This document shows, in pieces, positions 40,494 to 49,786 of a stretch of DNA of 64,000 bases; within the stretch, counting starts at the first letter, position 1, and each line of letters starts with the position of its first letter. The stretch covers positions 27,524-91,523 of the forward strand of contig DAOULV010000026.1 of NCBI GenBank assembly GCA_034416335.1, read 5' to 3'. This stretch comes from MGML01 sp034416335 (GTDB lineage Bacteria; Chloroflexota; Dehalococcoidia; Dehalococcoidales; UBA2162). The notes beneath the pieces are model-generated. The model saw only the letters and a list, made by a program, of their open reading frames with translations. It was not told where the DNA came from and made no database searches. Both the position numbers and the translations under genes were made by a program.

Positions 40494-41966
40494 ATGTGGA
40501 ATCTGGTGAGTCGAAGAGTTAAGAGAGGCGGATTTTTGCACGCTGACTTACACGAAAGCTGCGCAGTTTCTGGAATTTATGCTCTTGATGAGGATGTAGC
40601 TCGACTTACCTTCTTTATACTATTCGCCCTTCAGCATCGCGGCCAGGAAAGCGCGGGTATCGCCACATCCGACGGTGAAACGATCCAGTATCACGGGGAG
40701 ATGGGTCTCGTTTCCCAGGTATTCGACGAAGAATCTCTCAGCCAGCTATGCGGTCATATAGCAATCGGCCATACCCGATACTCCACACGCGGCTCCAGCA
40801 AGATATATAATTGCCAGCCCATTATCGTCGGCGAAGCCAGCAATACTATCGCCGTCGCTCACAACGGCAATATCATAAATGCGGAAAACCTCAAGGAGTC
40901 GTTATCGGACCTGGGATACGTGTTTAATACTTCCACCGATACTGAAATTATAGCAAACCTTATATTGTCCTCGCCGGGAGATACCTGGGTTGAGAAAATA
41001 CGTCACGCAATGCACAGGCTGCAGGGAGCATATTCGCTTACTATTCTCACTACTGATCGTTTATACGGAGTACGTGACCCGCTGGGTGTAAGACCATTGT
41101 GCATAGGGAAGATAAATGGAGAAGGCTGGGTTATAGCTTCGGAGACCTGCGCTCTCGACCATATCGGCGCCGAATTTGTCCGCGAGGTGGAACCCGGAGA
41201 GATAATAACTATCGACTCCAGCGGGATGAAGGGATATAAGGAAAAGTCAGATAAACACGCTTTATGTATATTCGAATTTACGTATTTCGCCCGGCCGGAC
41301 AGCACCATAAACGACCGGCTGGTCTACCAGGCACGGCAGAGAATGGGAGAAATCCTCGCCGAAGAACATCCGGTCGAAGCCGACCTGGTAATGGGAGTTC
41401 CCGATTCAGCCTTAGCGGCAGCCGTAGGTTACGCACATAAGTCCGGAATACCACTTGCTGACGGACTGATAAAAAACAGGTATGTGGGGCGTACTTTCAT
41501 CGAGCCTGACCAGCGTCTCAGAGACAGAGGTGTGGCGCTGAAATTCAATCCGTTGTCGGAGATCCTGGAAGGACAGAGAGTCGTCGTGGTGGATGACAGC
41601 ATCGTACGCGGCACAACAACACCTCACGTGATTAAGATGATCCGGAACGCCGGAGCAACAGAGATACATATGCGTATCTGTATTCCTCCGATATGTTTCC
41701 CGTGTTTCTTCGGGGTCGACATGGCTACCCGCTCCGAACTGATTGCTACCCGAATGACGGTACCTGAAATAAGCGAATATATCGGGACCGATTCGCTGGG
41801 ATATATAAGCGTCGAAGGGCTGATAAAAGCGGTTGACCTTCCTCGCGATGTATTCTGTCTTGCCTGTTTCACCGGTGACTATCCGATGCCGGTACAGGTG
41901 GAAATGGACAAACTTGCTCTAGAGTCAACCGTAGCCGAAGATTCCTTCAGTACAAGACTCCGATAA
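40494..41966 (+). CDS. purF: Amidophosphoribosyltransferase
   Basis: 490 residues. It catalyses the first committed step of purine synthesis. The N-terminal glutaminase domain begins at a Cys (E-S-C-A-V-S-G-I, residue 23 here, exposed after propeptide removal), with H-R-G-Q-E-S-A-G nearby. The PRPP site is V-V-V-D-D-S-I-V-R-G-T-T. The Fe-S cluster ligands of the B. subtilis type are visible (C-F-P-C-F-F-G and C-L-A-C-F). A TTG at 40536 behind AGAGAGGCGG is an alternative start giving Cys9. Confidence 0.96.
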   Translation: MWNLVSRRVKRGGFLHADLHESCAVSGIYALDEDVARLTFFILFALQHRGQESAGIATSDGETIQYHGEMGLVSQVFDEESLSQLCGHIAIGHTRYSTRGSSKIYNCQPIIVGEASNTIAVAHNGNIINAENLKESLSDLGYVFNTSTDTEIIANLILSSPGDTWVEKIRHAMHRLQGAYSLTILTTDRLYGVRDPLGVRPLCIGKINGEGWVIASETCALDHIGAEFVREVEPGEIITIDSSGMKGYKEKSDKHALCIFEFTYFARPDSTINDRLVYQARQRMGEILAEEHPVEADLVMGVPDSALAAAVGYAHKSGIPLADGLIKNRYVGRTFIEPDQRLRDRGVALKFNPLSEILEGQRVVVVDDSIVRGTTTPHVIKMIRNAGATEIHMRICIPPICFPCFFGVDMATRSELIATRMTVPEISEYIGTDSLGYISVEGLIKAVDLPRDVFCLACFTGDYPMPVQVEMDKLALESTVAEDSFSTRLR

Positions 41967-41992
41967 CCCTGATACTTTTTTCACTTTCCATC

Positions 41993-42022
41993 TTGACACG
42001 TTTACCTCACTGAAAGTAGACT
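41993..42022 (+). promoter_or_regulatory. Promoter of the acyl-CoA synthetase-like gene
   Basis: TTGACA (41993-41998), an 18-base spacer, TAGACT (42017-42022), 37 bases before the TTG start. Confidence 0.45.
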
Positions 42023-42058
42023 TTGCTATATCCAAAATAGCGCAGGAGAGGTACCGAT

Positions 42059-43453
42059 TTGAAAGTTGATTTTTCAAAACTGGACAGAGCATTTACACCT
42101 AAATGTCTGGTGGTCGTGGGGGGTAATCCGCACTGGTTATGGCTTCGCGACCAGAAAAACTTCCAGGGTAAACTCTATTCCGTGCAGGTGAACCCGGAAA
42201 CCATCAAAGATATCGAAGCGGCGGGATTCACCAACTTTACCAATGTACGCGATGTACCCGAACCCATAGACCTGGTAATAATGTCAGCACCAAGGAAAGC
42301 GGCTGTCGACGTGCTGAAGGACTGCATCGCAGCCGATGTTGCGGCCGCGCACTACTTTACCGCCGGTTTCTCCGAGACGGGCACGAAAGAAGGAATCGAA
42401 ATAGAGCGACAGCTGAAAGAGATTGCCGAGGCGGCTAATTTTCACCTTATCGGACCTAACTGCATGGGTATATACAATCCGAAAATCAGCTTGGGACAGA
42501 TAGTCTGGGATAATTCCGGGCCTTTTTCTCCGGTAGGGATAATATCCCAGAGCGGTACCCATACAACCACTCTCGGACAACGGGCTCATCTCCAGGGAGT
42601 GAGTATCTGCAAGGCAGTGAGTTTTGGCAACGGGACCGTGCTGGATTCTCCGGACTACCTCGAGTATTTTGCTTATGATTCCGAGGTTGAGGTAATAGGG
42701 ATGTACCTCGAGGGTGTTAAGGACGGAAAACATTTTATGAAGGTCATTAAAGGGGTGGCGGCGAAGAAACCGGTCGTTATATGGAAAGGCGGGAGATCGG
42801 AGGAAGGCGAACGGGCAATATCGTCCCATACCGGCTCACTGGCGGTCTCAAACGAAATATGGGACGCAGCCATAAGGCAGAGCGGGGCAATAAGCGTATC
42901 CACGATGGAAGAGCTGGTAGATACAATCAAGGCGCTGCTTTACTTTCCCCCGGTTCGTGGTAAACGAGTCGGCATTGCCGGCGGTTCGGGAGGACAGTCA
43001 GTGGCGATAGCCGACGGATTTGCATCGGCAGGCCTGTATTCTCCTACGCTCAGCGAAGAGTCATACCGAGAATTAGGTACGTTTCTGACACTGATAGGCG
43101 GCGGGTACAGGAACCCGATAGATACCGGCAGCCAGCCGCGTAACAAGATACCGCAGATAATGGAGGTCCTGGACAGGGACGAGAATATCGATAACCTGGT
43201 GCTGCTTACCGGCGCACGCTGGGGAATGACGGAAACACCGAAATTAGATATCGAAACGATGGCAGAGATAAAACAGAAATCTTCCAAGCCGGTGATGGCG
43301 ATAGTGGCGTATTCGACTCCTGAAGAGATGCAGGGCTCTATGGACGCGATGATGCTATTCCAGGAAAAAGGAGTACCGGCTTTTCCGACAATAGAACGCG
43401 GAGCCAGGGCGCTGAAAAACGCGTATGATTATTACAGCTTCAGAGAGCAGTAA
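42059..43453 (+). CDS. ADP-forming acyl-CoA synthetase-like protein (alpha-type)
   Basis: 464 residues. It has the CoA-binding domain and succinyl-CoA ligase-like domains of ADP-forming acetyl-CoA synthetase alpha subunits. Visible landmarks are V-V-V-G-G-N-P near the N-terminus, L-I-G-P-N-C-M-G-I, S-Q-S-G-T, and the phosphohistidine loop I-S-S-H-T-G-S-L-A. The ATP-grasp beta part is not fused and not adjacent, so a partner is missing here or elsewhere. TTG start behind AGGAGAGG. It may make ATP from acyl-CoA or act as an acyl-CoA ligase component. Confidence 0.82.
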   Translation: MKVDFSKLDRAFTPKCLVVVGGNPHWLWLRDQKNFQGKLYSVQVNPETIKDIEAAGFTNFTNVRDVPEPIDLVIMSAPRKAAVDVLKDCIAADVAAAHYFTAGFSETGTKEGIEIERQLKEIAEAANFHLIGPNCMGIYNPKISLGQIVWDNSGPFSPVGIISQSGTHTTTLGQRAHLQGVSICKAVSFGNGTVLDSPDYLEYFAYDSEVEVIGMYLEGVKDGKHFMKVIKGVAAKKPVVIWKGGRSEEGERAISSHTGSLAVSNEIWDAAIRQSGAISVSTMEELVDTIKALLYFPPVRGKRVGIAGGSGGQSVAIADGFASAGLYSPTLSEESYRELGTFLTLIGGGYRNPIDTGSQPRNKIPQIMEVLDRDENIDNLVLLTGARWGMTETPKLDIETMAEIKQKSSKPVMAIVAYSTPEEMQGSMDAMMLFQEKGVPAFPTIERGARALKNAYDYYSFREQ

Positions 43454-43461
43454 GACCGATA

Positions 43462-44001
43462 TCAGGGTTTCTCGTGTGGTGAAGGCTGGCGCTTTTCCCA
43501 ATCGGAACGGTAAATTTCCATCAGAATGAAGTGATAAACCCCGCGGCTCGTTTCACTGTATTTATTAAATCCGCATTTATGAAAGCATGCCTGTGCACGG
43601 TCATTCCAGTTCAAGGTCTTGAGGTAGATACGGCCCAGTTTCGAGTTGTTAAAGATGTGATCCACCAGGGAGGTGACCGCATCGGTACCGTAACCGCCGT
43701 CCCAGTAATCCCGGTTGCCTATCATTATTCCCAGTTCAGTATCACCCCGGGATTCATCATAGTTATAGTATGAACAGTTTCCGATATGCTCTCCGTCCAG
43801 GGTGTCAATGGCAAACCGCTTTCCCGACGAATAGTATATATACAGTTCGCTGGTATATTCTTCCAGGTATTCCTCGTAAGGCATGGTAAGAACCGGCGCG
43901 GCATCGAGCCTGGCAAGTTCCGGGTCGGCCTCCCAGGAGTAATCGTCCCAGGCGTCATCCGTTCTTTTTTCGCGTAAAATAACCTTACTGGAGATAATCA
44001 T
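43462..44001 (-). CDS. RimJ/RimL-like GNAT acetyltransferase
   Basis: 179 residues. It begins with the RimJ/L-type strand K-V-I-L-R-E-K-R-T-D-D-A. The acetyl-CoA pocket motif is G-N-R-D-Y-W-D-G-G-Y-G-T-D-A-V, and the later L-N-W-N-D-R-A-Q-A-C-F-H-K-C-G-F is the N-x-R-A-x-x-x-x-x-K-x-G-F signature. It transfers acetyl groups to a protein N-terminus or small amine; substrate unknown. Convergent with the preceding gene, 8 bases apart. Confidence 0.85.
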   Translation of the reverse strand: MIISSKVILREKRTDDAWDDYSWEADPELARLDAAPVLTMPYEEYLEEYTSELYIYYSSGKRFAIDTLDGEHIGNCSYYNYDESRGDTELGIMIGNRDYWDGGYGTDAVTSLVDHIFNNSKLGRIYLKTLNWNDRAQACFHKCGFNKYSETSRGVYHFILMEIYRSDWEKRQPSPHEKP

Positions 44002-44019
44002 AACAGCGGTGGTACCTCT

Positions 44020-44958
44020 TTAGAGCCTGAACGACAAAGGGTCGTCGGATGCTTCAATATTCTGTATAGCTTCTTCAGCCGTTTCCCTGACAGCGTCATT
44101 CCGGCTTTCCAGGCACAGTTTCAGGCATTCTCTGGCGGAAATGCTGCCGATTTTACCGAGTGACTGTATGGCGGCCATCCGGACATCGATGTCATCATCA
44201 TTATTGGCCAGTTTTATCAATGAGGGGACAGCTTTTTCATCCTCCAGCTCGCCGCAGGCTCCTGCAGCTTCGTACCGGATTTCAGGCTCGTCATTTTCAG
44301 TTTCTTTCAGCAGCACCGGCAGCCATGACGTATCATAGCTTTTACCCATAGCATAGATAGCGCTTATAACAAGACCGGGATCGTTGCTGCAATAGGCGGA
44401 GTTAATGGCTTCTTTGATGTCAGGCATACTTAAAGGAGCGGCGGCTTCAAGCACGCGCCTGATAACCTCAGGCGATTTGTTCCTGTCATCGATTGTACCC
44501 AGCAGCGCTTCCCTTACCTTATCCACGTTATCGGCACGCAGTTTTTCGAGCTCAGCCAGCAGGGCGAATTTACCGAGAGCGGTTGCGGCGGCAGCCTGCA
44601 CCCTGTTAGATTCGTCTCCTTCAAGGATTTCTATGAGAGGGTCGATGAGAGAAGTCTCTTCATTTTCCCATAGCCCTTCGACCGCCAGACAGCGGATATC
44701 TTCCTCGGAATCTTTAAGGCAGTATTTGAAGACGGCATCGAAGTTGAATTCAAGGTTCTCTTCAGCCAGTTCGACGAGTCGACTGATTATCTGAAGCCGG
44801 CGTTCCGGCCTCAGTCCGGCCCATACTTCCCTGAAGAGTCTCATTTCAGCGGGATTGAGGTTTGATAATTCGGCAAGAATGGAATTGGCCGGGATTTCAT
44901 CACCTTCGCTCAGCCCTCGTATCGCTTCTTCGGTCTGCTCAGAGAGGGAAGAGTCCAT
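44020..44958 (-). CDS. HEAT-repeat protein
   Basis: 312 residues made almost entirely of about eight helical HEAT/PBS-lyase-like repeats (V-Q-A-A-A-A-T-A-L-G-K and I-R-Y-E-A-A-G-A-C-G-E-L, V-R-M-A-A-I-Q-S-L-G-K-I-G). Such alpha solenoids are scaffolds for protein interactions. It is coupled to the upstream PAC2 gene by TGATG overlap, suggesting a functional pair, perhaps a chaperone for a complex. Confidence 0.8.
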   Translation of the reverse strand: MDSSLSEQTEEAIRGLSEGDEIPANSILAELSNLNPAEMRLFREVWAGLRPERRLQIISRLVELAEENLEFNFDAVFKYCLKDSEEDIRCLAVEGLWENEETSLIDPLIEILEGDESNRVQAAAATALGKFALLAELEKLRADNVDKVREALLGTIDDRNKSPEVIRRVLEAAAPLSMPDIKEAINSAYCSNDPGLVISAIYAMGKSYDTSWLPVLLKETENDEPEIRYEAAGACGELEDEKAVPSLIKLANNDDDIDVRMAAIQSLGKIGSISARECLKLCLESRNDAVRETAEEAIQNIEASDDPLSFRL

Positions 44959-45776
44959 CAGTCTTCGTCCTCATAGTAATAATCGTCATCGCCCTCGTCT
45001 TCACTCTGTCCCTGTTCCCATATAGGTTCGGTGAACAGGTCGATATACTCTTCCATCGCTTCAGCGGCGAGCTGCTTCATCTTATTCTTTGTTTCATCAG
45101 CTACCTGGGATATTTCAAAGGTGTCTATTTTAATCCCGAGCATTTCCGGCAGGACTCTAAGGATAGCCAGGGCGGCCATCGGGTTCTGTATCCTGGTAGT
45201 GTACATGGGTACCTCACCTAGAAGACAAATACCTTCGATGTTTCTCTCTTTAGCCACTCCGAGGAGCAGCCCGTTGAGTCCTGAAATCTGGAGGTTTCCT
45301 CTCTGGACGAGGTCCCGCACCCTTAATTCGTCAAGAAGTCCCGGCACGGTGGCTACTCCCCAGACTCTGGGCTGTTCGGTATGATGTATACGCGTGATTG
45401 CGGCGGCACAGGTATATACGCGTTTAGCCTGGAATTTCACAGCTACGTCGAGGACAGCGTTAGCCAGCTCATAGGCATTCGAGCCCGGCTGGTCTTCTCC
45501 TGTGAACAGGATAATATCACTTCCTCCGTCGGGATGTTTATAGTATGAGAATATGCTCTGAGGGAACCGCGGCGCTTCGACTACGTTATCCCTGACCGCT
45601 ATACCGATGGGATCGAAAAACCGGGCGGCTTTTATCTCTCCCAGTTTTTTAAAGTTGAGTTTCTTCTCAAGGTAATTTGCCACGAGCATAGACACGTGAC
45701 CGATACCCGGCCAGGCGGCTATCAGGTTCGGAGAGTTTAACTTAGGTCTGGCTATGATTTTTACCGCGTCATTCAT
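44958..45776 (-). CDS. PAC2-family protein (proteasome assembly chaperone-like)
   Basis: 272 residues with the PAC2 fold: N-L-I-A-A-W-P-G-I-G-H-V-S near the start, an I-I-L-F-T-G-E-D-Q strand, G-L-L-G-V-A and G-E-V-P-M-Y in the middle. The C-terminus is an acidic tail rich in E, D and Y. Archaeal and bacterial homologues have roles in proteasome or carboxylase complex assembly, still unclear. The following HEAT gene overlaps its stop by one base. Confidence 0.8.
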   Translation of the reverse strand: MNDAVKIIARPKLNSPNLIAAWPGIGHVSMLVANYLEKKLNFKKLGEIKAARFFDPIGIAVRDNVVEAPRFPQSIFSYYKHPDGGSDIILFTGEDQPGSNAYELANAVLDVAVKFQAKRVYTCAAAITRIHHTEQPRVWGVATVPGLLDELRVRDLVQRGNLQISGLNGLLLGVAKERNIEGICLLGEVPMYTTRIQNPMAALAILRVLPEMLGIKIDTFEISQVADETKNKMKQLAAEAMEEYIDLFTEPIWEQGQSEDEGDDDYYYEDED

Positions 45777-45805
45777 AAAATATATCTTTTAGTTTTTATT
45801 TTAGT

Positions 45806-45895
45806 ATTGTGACCCTATCCCCTGTATCCCCTTCCCCTATCATTAGGGGAAGGGGAGGTTATTAAAGAGGGGCTAAGCCCCTCTTAGACACCCTT
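45806..45895. repeat. Short palindromic repeat region
   Basis: CCCCTTCCCCTATCATTAGG followed by GGAAGGGG forms a hairpin, and AAGAGGGGCTAAGCCCCTCTT (45863-45883) forms a second, which can terminate the minus-strand gene at 45936 from the downstream side. It resembles module pieces of the R repeats. Confidence 0.5.
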
Positions 45896-45935
45896 ATTTT
45901 ATTAAATTAACGTTTGTTTGTCTTTTTCTTATCAG

Positions 45936-46280
45936 TTAACTTAATTGACGAGCTTTCTTGAATCCTGTATCGGTCAACCTGAATAGAGCCCCACTATCAT
46001 GTCTTATATAACCACGTTTACACAAGCTTTCGAATGCTTCAAGGTACTTTTCGAAATCAGCGGGATCGTTGGACTTATCATCAGGGAAATTACTACTTCC
46101 CACTCTTATAAAATTTCCTTCATTAAGAATTAAAAGATGTATTTCACCTTTTAGAGGATCAGCAACTAACAATTTATTCTCTTCGTAAGAGAACTTCCTC
46201 TTCTTATATTCGTCTAGGATTTTATTCCCACCTTCGATGGCTAACTCGCATAATGATGCTAGATTGGCAATATCAATCAT
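45936..46280 (-). CDS. Hypothetical protein (AT-rich pair, second gene)
   Basis: 114 residues, not recognised. Helix-rich start (I-D-I-A-N-L-A-S-L-C-E-L-A-I-E-G-G) and a C-terminal segment Y-E-E-N-K-L-L / L-F-R-L-T-D-T-G-F-K-K-A that looks like the recognition wing of a winged-helix domain. It follows the next upstream gene by 14 bases, and both are clearly more AT-rich than their neighbours, suggesting joint acquisition. Confidence 0.55.
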   Translation of the reverse strand: MIDIANLASLCELAIEGGNKILDEYKKRKFSYEENKLLVADPLKGEIHLLILNEGNFIRVGSSNFPDDKSNDPADFEKYLEAFESLCKRGYIRHDSGALFRLTDTGFKKARQLS

Positions 46281-46294
46281 AAATTTCGCTTCTA

Positions 46295-46945
46295 TTATTT
46301 AAGTTCCTCTTGTATTCGATCGGCCACGTTATGGAAATCTATATTAGGCAATTGTTTTAGGGAATCAGATAAAATTGTTTTAACTGCTTCACTAGATGAT
46401 TCTTTATGTGCTTTCTTTAGAAGAGGATTTATTGTTTTTAGAATATTTTCGTTAGAAGTATAAGTTTCCATCTCAGATAATCTGTTCTGATTATAGAGTC
46501 CTATAGCCCATGAAAGATATGACCAAATACCAAATGTTATCGCATACTCATTGTTATTTTCTCTTTGTAAGAACAGTCTCATCTTATCCCAAATAATCGA
46601 AAGATCCATGGGAGTTACTTCAGAAGAATATCTTGGTTTCGAGTTAACCCATAATACTAGGTTATTAAATTCACTCCAAGCTTCATCTTTCCTTCCTGCT
46701 TCCTGAAGGTATAATGGTAATCTTAAATAAACTGTAATTGGGAGCATCATTTTACCGGAGCTTAATTTATCATTAACTGACCTTAATATGTTAATAGCAC
46801 TATTGATGTCTCCATTCTTTTTCTTAACGGTAGCTTCTTTTAGTAATCTGTTATATTCATCATCTGTTCCCATTTCGATGGACGATTTAACTGTCATGGA
46901 AAAAGATTCTTCATCGCTTTTTTTATCTTTTTTGAAAAGTCTCAT
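46295..46945 (-). CDS. Hypothetical helical protein (AT-rich pair, first gene)
   Basis: 216 residues, not recognised. Mostly helical, with a possible TPR-like pair in the middle (Y-N-R-L-L-K-E-A-T-V-K-K-K-N-G-D-I-N-S-A-I-N-I-L-R). A basic start (L-F-K-K-D-K-K-S-D) precedes it. The composition contrasts with the flanking PAC2 and tldE genes, so it may be an inserted cassette. Start ATG at 46945; the preceding GGGAAAGC gives little ribosome-site support. Confidence 0.5.
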   Translation of the reverse strand: MRLFKKDKKSDEESFSMTVKSSIEMGTDDEYNRLLKEATVKKKNGDINSAINILRSVNDKLSSGKMMLPITVYLRLPLYLQEAGRKDEAWSEFNNLVLWVNSKPRYSSEVTPMDLSIIWDKMRLFLQRENNNEYAITFGIWSYLSWAIGLYNQNRLSEMETYTSNENILKTINPLLKKAHKESSSEAVKTILSDSLKQLPNIDFHNVADRIQEELK

Positions 46946-46977
46946 CTTTTAGCTGCTTTCCCTATGGAAATATTACT

Positions 46978-48276
46978 TTACTTCCCCGATACCGATACAC
47001 CGGAGAGGTAGAGCGGCGGGGTCTGGAGCATGCCGCCGACCCAGACCGTTTCGCTGCCTACAGCAGCGATTTTGTTCAGCACCTGGTAAACGTTCCCGGC
47101 AACCATCGTATCTTTCACCCTACCTGCTATTTTACCATTTTCCACTTTATAGCCTAAGAGGACGTTGCCGCTGAAATCTCCGCCAAGTGTGTTTCCCTGG
47201 CCGGCTCCCATCAGAAATTCAACTACCAGACCTTCTTTGATATCGGCAATCATATCGTTGAAGGTGGTATCACCGGCTGATATTACAAAAGCAGCGGGTG
47301 ACGGTGACGGAAGACCGCCGTGCCTTTCGCCACTGCCGGTACTCTTCTTTCCGGCCTGGGCGGCAGTCTGAAGATCATAAAGAAAATTAGATATAACACC
47401 GTTTTGAATAAGTGGGGTTTTCTGGCTGATTACCCCCTCTTCATCACAGGGACGACTGCCCGGCTGAAAATCTATAGTGGGATCATCATTCAGGGAAAAT
47501 TTATCGTCGAAAGCTTTGTCTCCGAGTTTATTTCCTATAGGAGACGAACCTTCGAGAACGAGTTTACCGTTGAAACCTGCCATAAGCGGCTGGACCAGGC
47601 CGCTGGCTATACCCCTGGGAGTGAACACCACGGGAAGTTCTCCTGTCCTGATTGAAACGTTGTTTCTGGAAAATTCAAGCTGCTGGAGAACAACATCGGT
47701 TATCCCGGAGATATCGCTTATGGGGTGGCAGGAACTCTGACCTTCTCCCACGAAAAGCATATCGGTGCCGCGTATAAGCTGACCTTCCACACCCAGGCTG
47801 AAAATACTTTTTCTGTATTCCGACTGACCACCTCTCGAGTTAATCAACCGAACGGACATTGAGGCTTTACTGATGCTGGCTTCGCACTGCAGTTCGGGAG
47901 TGTTTTCCCTCAGAACGGATATCATTTTTTCTCCGAGGTCGGTCATCTCTTCCACGGTGATTTTCCGGATTGCGGGGTCATAAGTAACTACCTGGGGGTA
48001 CGATTCGGCGGGAGGAAACTCGAACTCGGCCTTCATTCCAAACTCAGCGGTTTCGAGGGCTGAATTTACAATTTTCCTGCTTTCTTTCAGGTTTGTTGAG
48101 GTGGCGTATCCTATCTTTCCATCTTTGATAATCCGAAGGGCTACGCTGGTACTCTGTTTATTCTGGACGTGCTTAAGACGGTTGGCTTCGAACTGGACAG
48201 GTGTATCTTCGGAGGTATAGCAGAATACTTCGGCTTCTTCAGCTACCTTCTTAGCTTCCTTAAGAATTTTTTCCAC
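46978..48276 (-). CDS. tldE: TldE/PmbA, metalloprotease partner
   Basis: 432 residues of the TldE/PmbA fold. It is the non-metal-binding partner of TldD in a heterodimer that degrades unfolded peptides and processes modified peptides such as microcins. No HExxxH is present, as expected. Landmarks: R-L-K-H-V-Q-N-K, A-G-K-K-S-T-G-S-G-E-R-H-G, and L-G-G-D-F-S-G-N-V. It starts with GTG immediately after the tldD TAA, with GGAGGT inside the end of tldD, so translation is coupled. Confidence 0.9.
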   Translation of the reverse strand: MEKILKEAKKVAEEAEVFCYTSEDTPVQFEANRLKHVQNKQSTSVALRIIKDGKIGYATSTNLKESRKIVNSALETAEFGMKAEFEFPPAESYPQVVTYDPAIRKITVEEMTDLGEKMISVLRENTPELQCEASISKASMSVRLINSRGGQSEYRKSIFSLGVEGQLIRGTDMLFVGEGQSSCHPISDISGITDVVLQQLEFSRNNVSIRTGELPVVFTPRGIASGLVQPLMAGFNGKLVLEGSSPIGNKLGDKAFDDKFSLNDDPTIDFQPGSRPCDEEGVISQKTPLIQNGVISNFLYDLQTAAQAGKKSTGSGERHGGLPSPSPAAFVISAGDTTFNDMIADIKEGLVVEFLMGAGQGNTLGGDFSGNVLLGYKVENGKIAGRVKDTMVAGNVYQVLNKIAAVGSETVWVGGMLQTPPLYLSGVSVSGK

Positions 48277-49653
48277 TTAATTACCTCCAATCAGGCAGTT
48301 TTGTATCCTGATATGCGGGCTCCCGTTGGATACGGGGAGAGGCATCTGCCCTCCTTTGCCGCAACCTCCGCCCTGGTTCATATCGAGGTCGTTGCCGATA
48401 GCGTCGATATTCTGAAGAGTCTCAAACACGTTCCCCGTGAGAACCACCGGCCGCATAGTTTCCGCTATCTTTCCGTTACGTATCATATATGTTTCACCAG
48501 CGGAAAAGGTGAACATCTCCATGCTCGTTGTACCACCGAACCAGTTCTTTACATAAATTCCTTCCCGGATGTCGCTTATTATATCTTCGAAGGATGTGGT
48601 ACCTGGTTCAATATATGTATTAGACATCCGTACTATGGGGGGGAAACGGTAATTAATAGCCCGGGCGTTGCCGGTCGGCTGCTCGTCCATTTTTGCGGCA
48701 GTTTCTCTGGAATGAAGCCTGCCTGTCAGCTTGCCTTCCCTGATAAGGTAGGTTTTCGTGGAGGGGGTCCCTTCATCGTCATACTTATAACTGCCGCGAA
48801 GTCTGGGAACAGAACCGGAATCAACGATATTCAGTTCGGGTCTGCCGAACTCCTTACCCAGCGTCATCAACTCTGTCATCTGCTGGTTTTCGTAAACGAA
48901 ATCAGCTTCGGAAAGATGACCGAATGCTTCATGAACAAAAACTCCCGCCAGGACCGGATCAAGCACGACGGTGTATCTGCCGCCCTTTACCCTGGGTGCG
49001 GAAAGCATCTCAACGGAGCGTGCCGACATCTCTTTTACTTTTTCGTCGAGACCCTGAATTGCCGAGATGTCACCGCGACTGCCGATACTTAAACCTACCT
49101 GCTGAACTTCATTTCCATCGGAAGCTATCGCGGTCAGTCTCAGGGTTACATCCATTCTCTCCTGTTCGATATAACTACCAGTAGAATTGAAGAATATGTA
49201 TTTTTTCTGACTGTCACCGTAGTTAATAGTGGAGGTCTGGATTCCCTGTGTACCCCAGATTATCTCGTTATAGCCGTCAAGGAACTCTTTCTTCTCGGCA
49301 AGCGGGATGAGTACGGGATTGTTATCGATACCGGCGGACACCGAATCTACGAAAGGTTCCATTTCTCCCAGCTTGATTTCCTGGCCGCTGATGAATTTCG
49401 CCTGACTTACGGCCGACTCTACTCTTTTTGGCAGATTACTCAGACTGTTGAAGCTGACGAACCCCCAGCCGCCGTTCACCAGTGCCCTGACGTTACCTCC
49501 GACGGAGGTGCCTTTATTAACGGATTCCAGGTTTTTACCGCGGTAGGAGATATGGCTTGACTGAGTTTCCTCTAGGTGTACTTCAATATAATCGGCCTTG
49601 TATTTTTTCAGGGTGTCTGCAAGCTGATGTCCGATAATGTCGATATGTGCCAT
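48277..49653 (-). CDS. tldD: TldD metalloprotease
   Basis: 458 residues. Zinc motif H-E-A-F-G-H appears at about residues 242-247, and the downstream zinc-ligand region has S-G-S-V-P and Y-K-Y-D-D-E-G-T-P. With TldE it forms the active protease. It starts M-A-H-I-D-I-I-G-H-Q-L at 49653. The pair is placed between the AT-rich cassette and the acyl-CoA gene operon, with no modified-peptide gene in sight. Confidence 0.92.
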   Translation of the reverse strand: MAHIDIIGHQLADTLKKYKADYIEVHLEETQSSHISYRGKNLESVNKGTSVGGNVRALVNGGWGFVSFNSLSNLPKRVESAVSQAKFISGQEIKLGEMEPFVDSVSAGIDNNPVLIPLAEKKEFLDGYNEIIWGTQGIQTSTINYGDSQKKYIFFNSTGSYIEQERMDVTLRLTAIASDGNEVQQVGLSIGSRGDISAIQGLDEKVKEMSARSVEMLSAPRVKGGRYTVVLDPVLAGVFVHEAFGHLSEADFVYENQQMTELMTLGKEFGRPELNIVDSGSVPRLRGSYKYDDEGTPSTKTYLIREGKLTGRLHSRETAAKMDEQPTGNARAINYRFPPIVRMSNTYIEPGTTSFEDIISDIREGIYVKNWFGGTTSMEMFTFSAGETYMIRNGKIAETMRPVVLTGNVFETLQNIDAIGNDLDMNQGGGCGKGGQMPLPVSNGSPHIRIQNCLIGGN

Positions 49654-49786
49654 TGGTGTAAACTCCCGGGGAGAAAATAGAAGATACTATAATTCGATTA
49701 TAGCAATTTAGAGTGAATTTGAAAATAACCGGAAGGGGGTGAGGGTATTTTACGAACGCCCCCTTCAATATAAACAGAAGATAGTG

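Noticed and set aside
48169..49092. A 307-residue plus-strand frame across tldD/tldE
   Set aside because: Antisense to well-supported genes with coupled start and stop.
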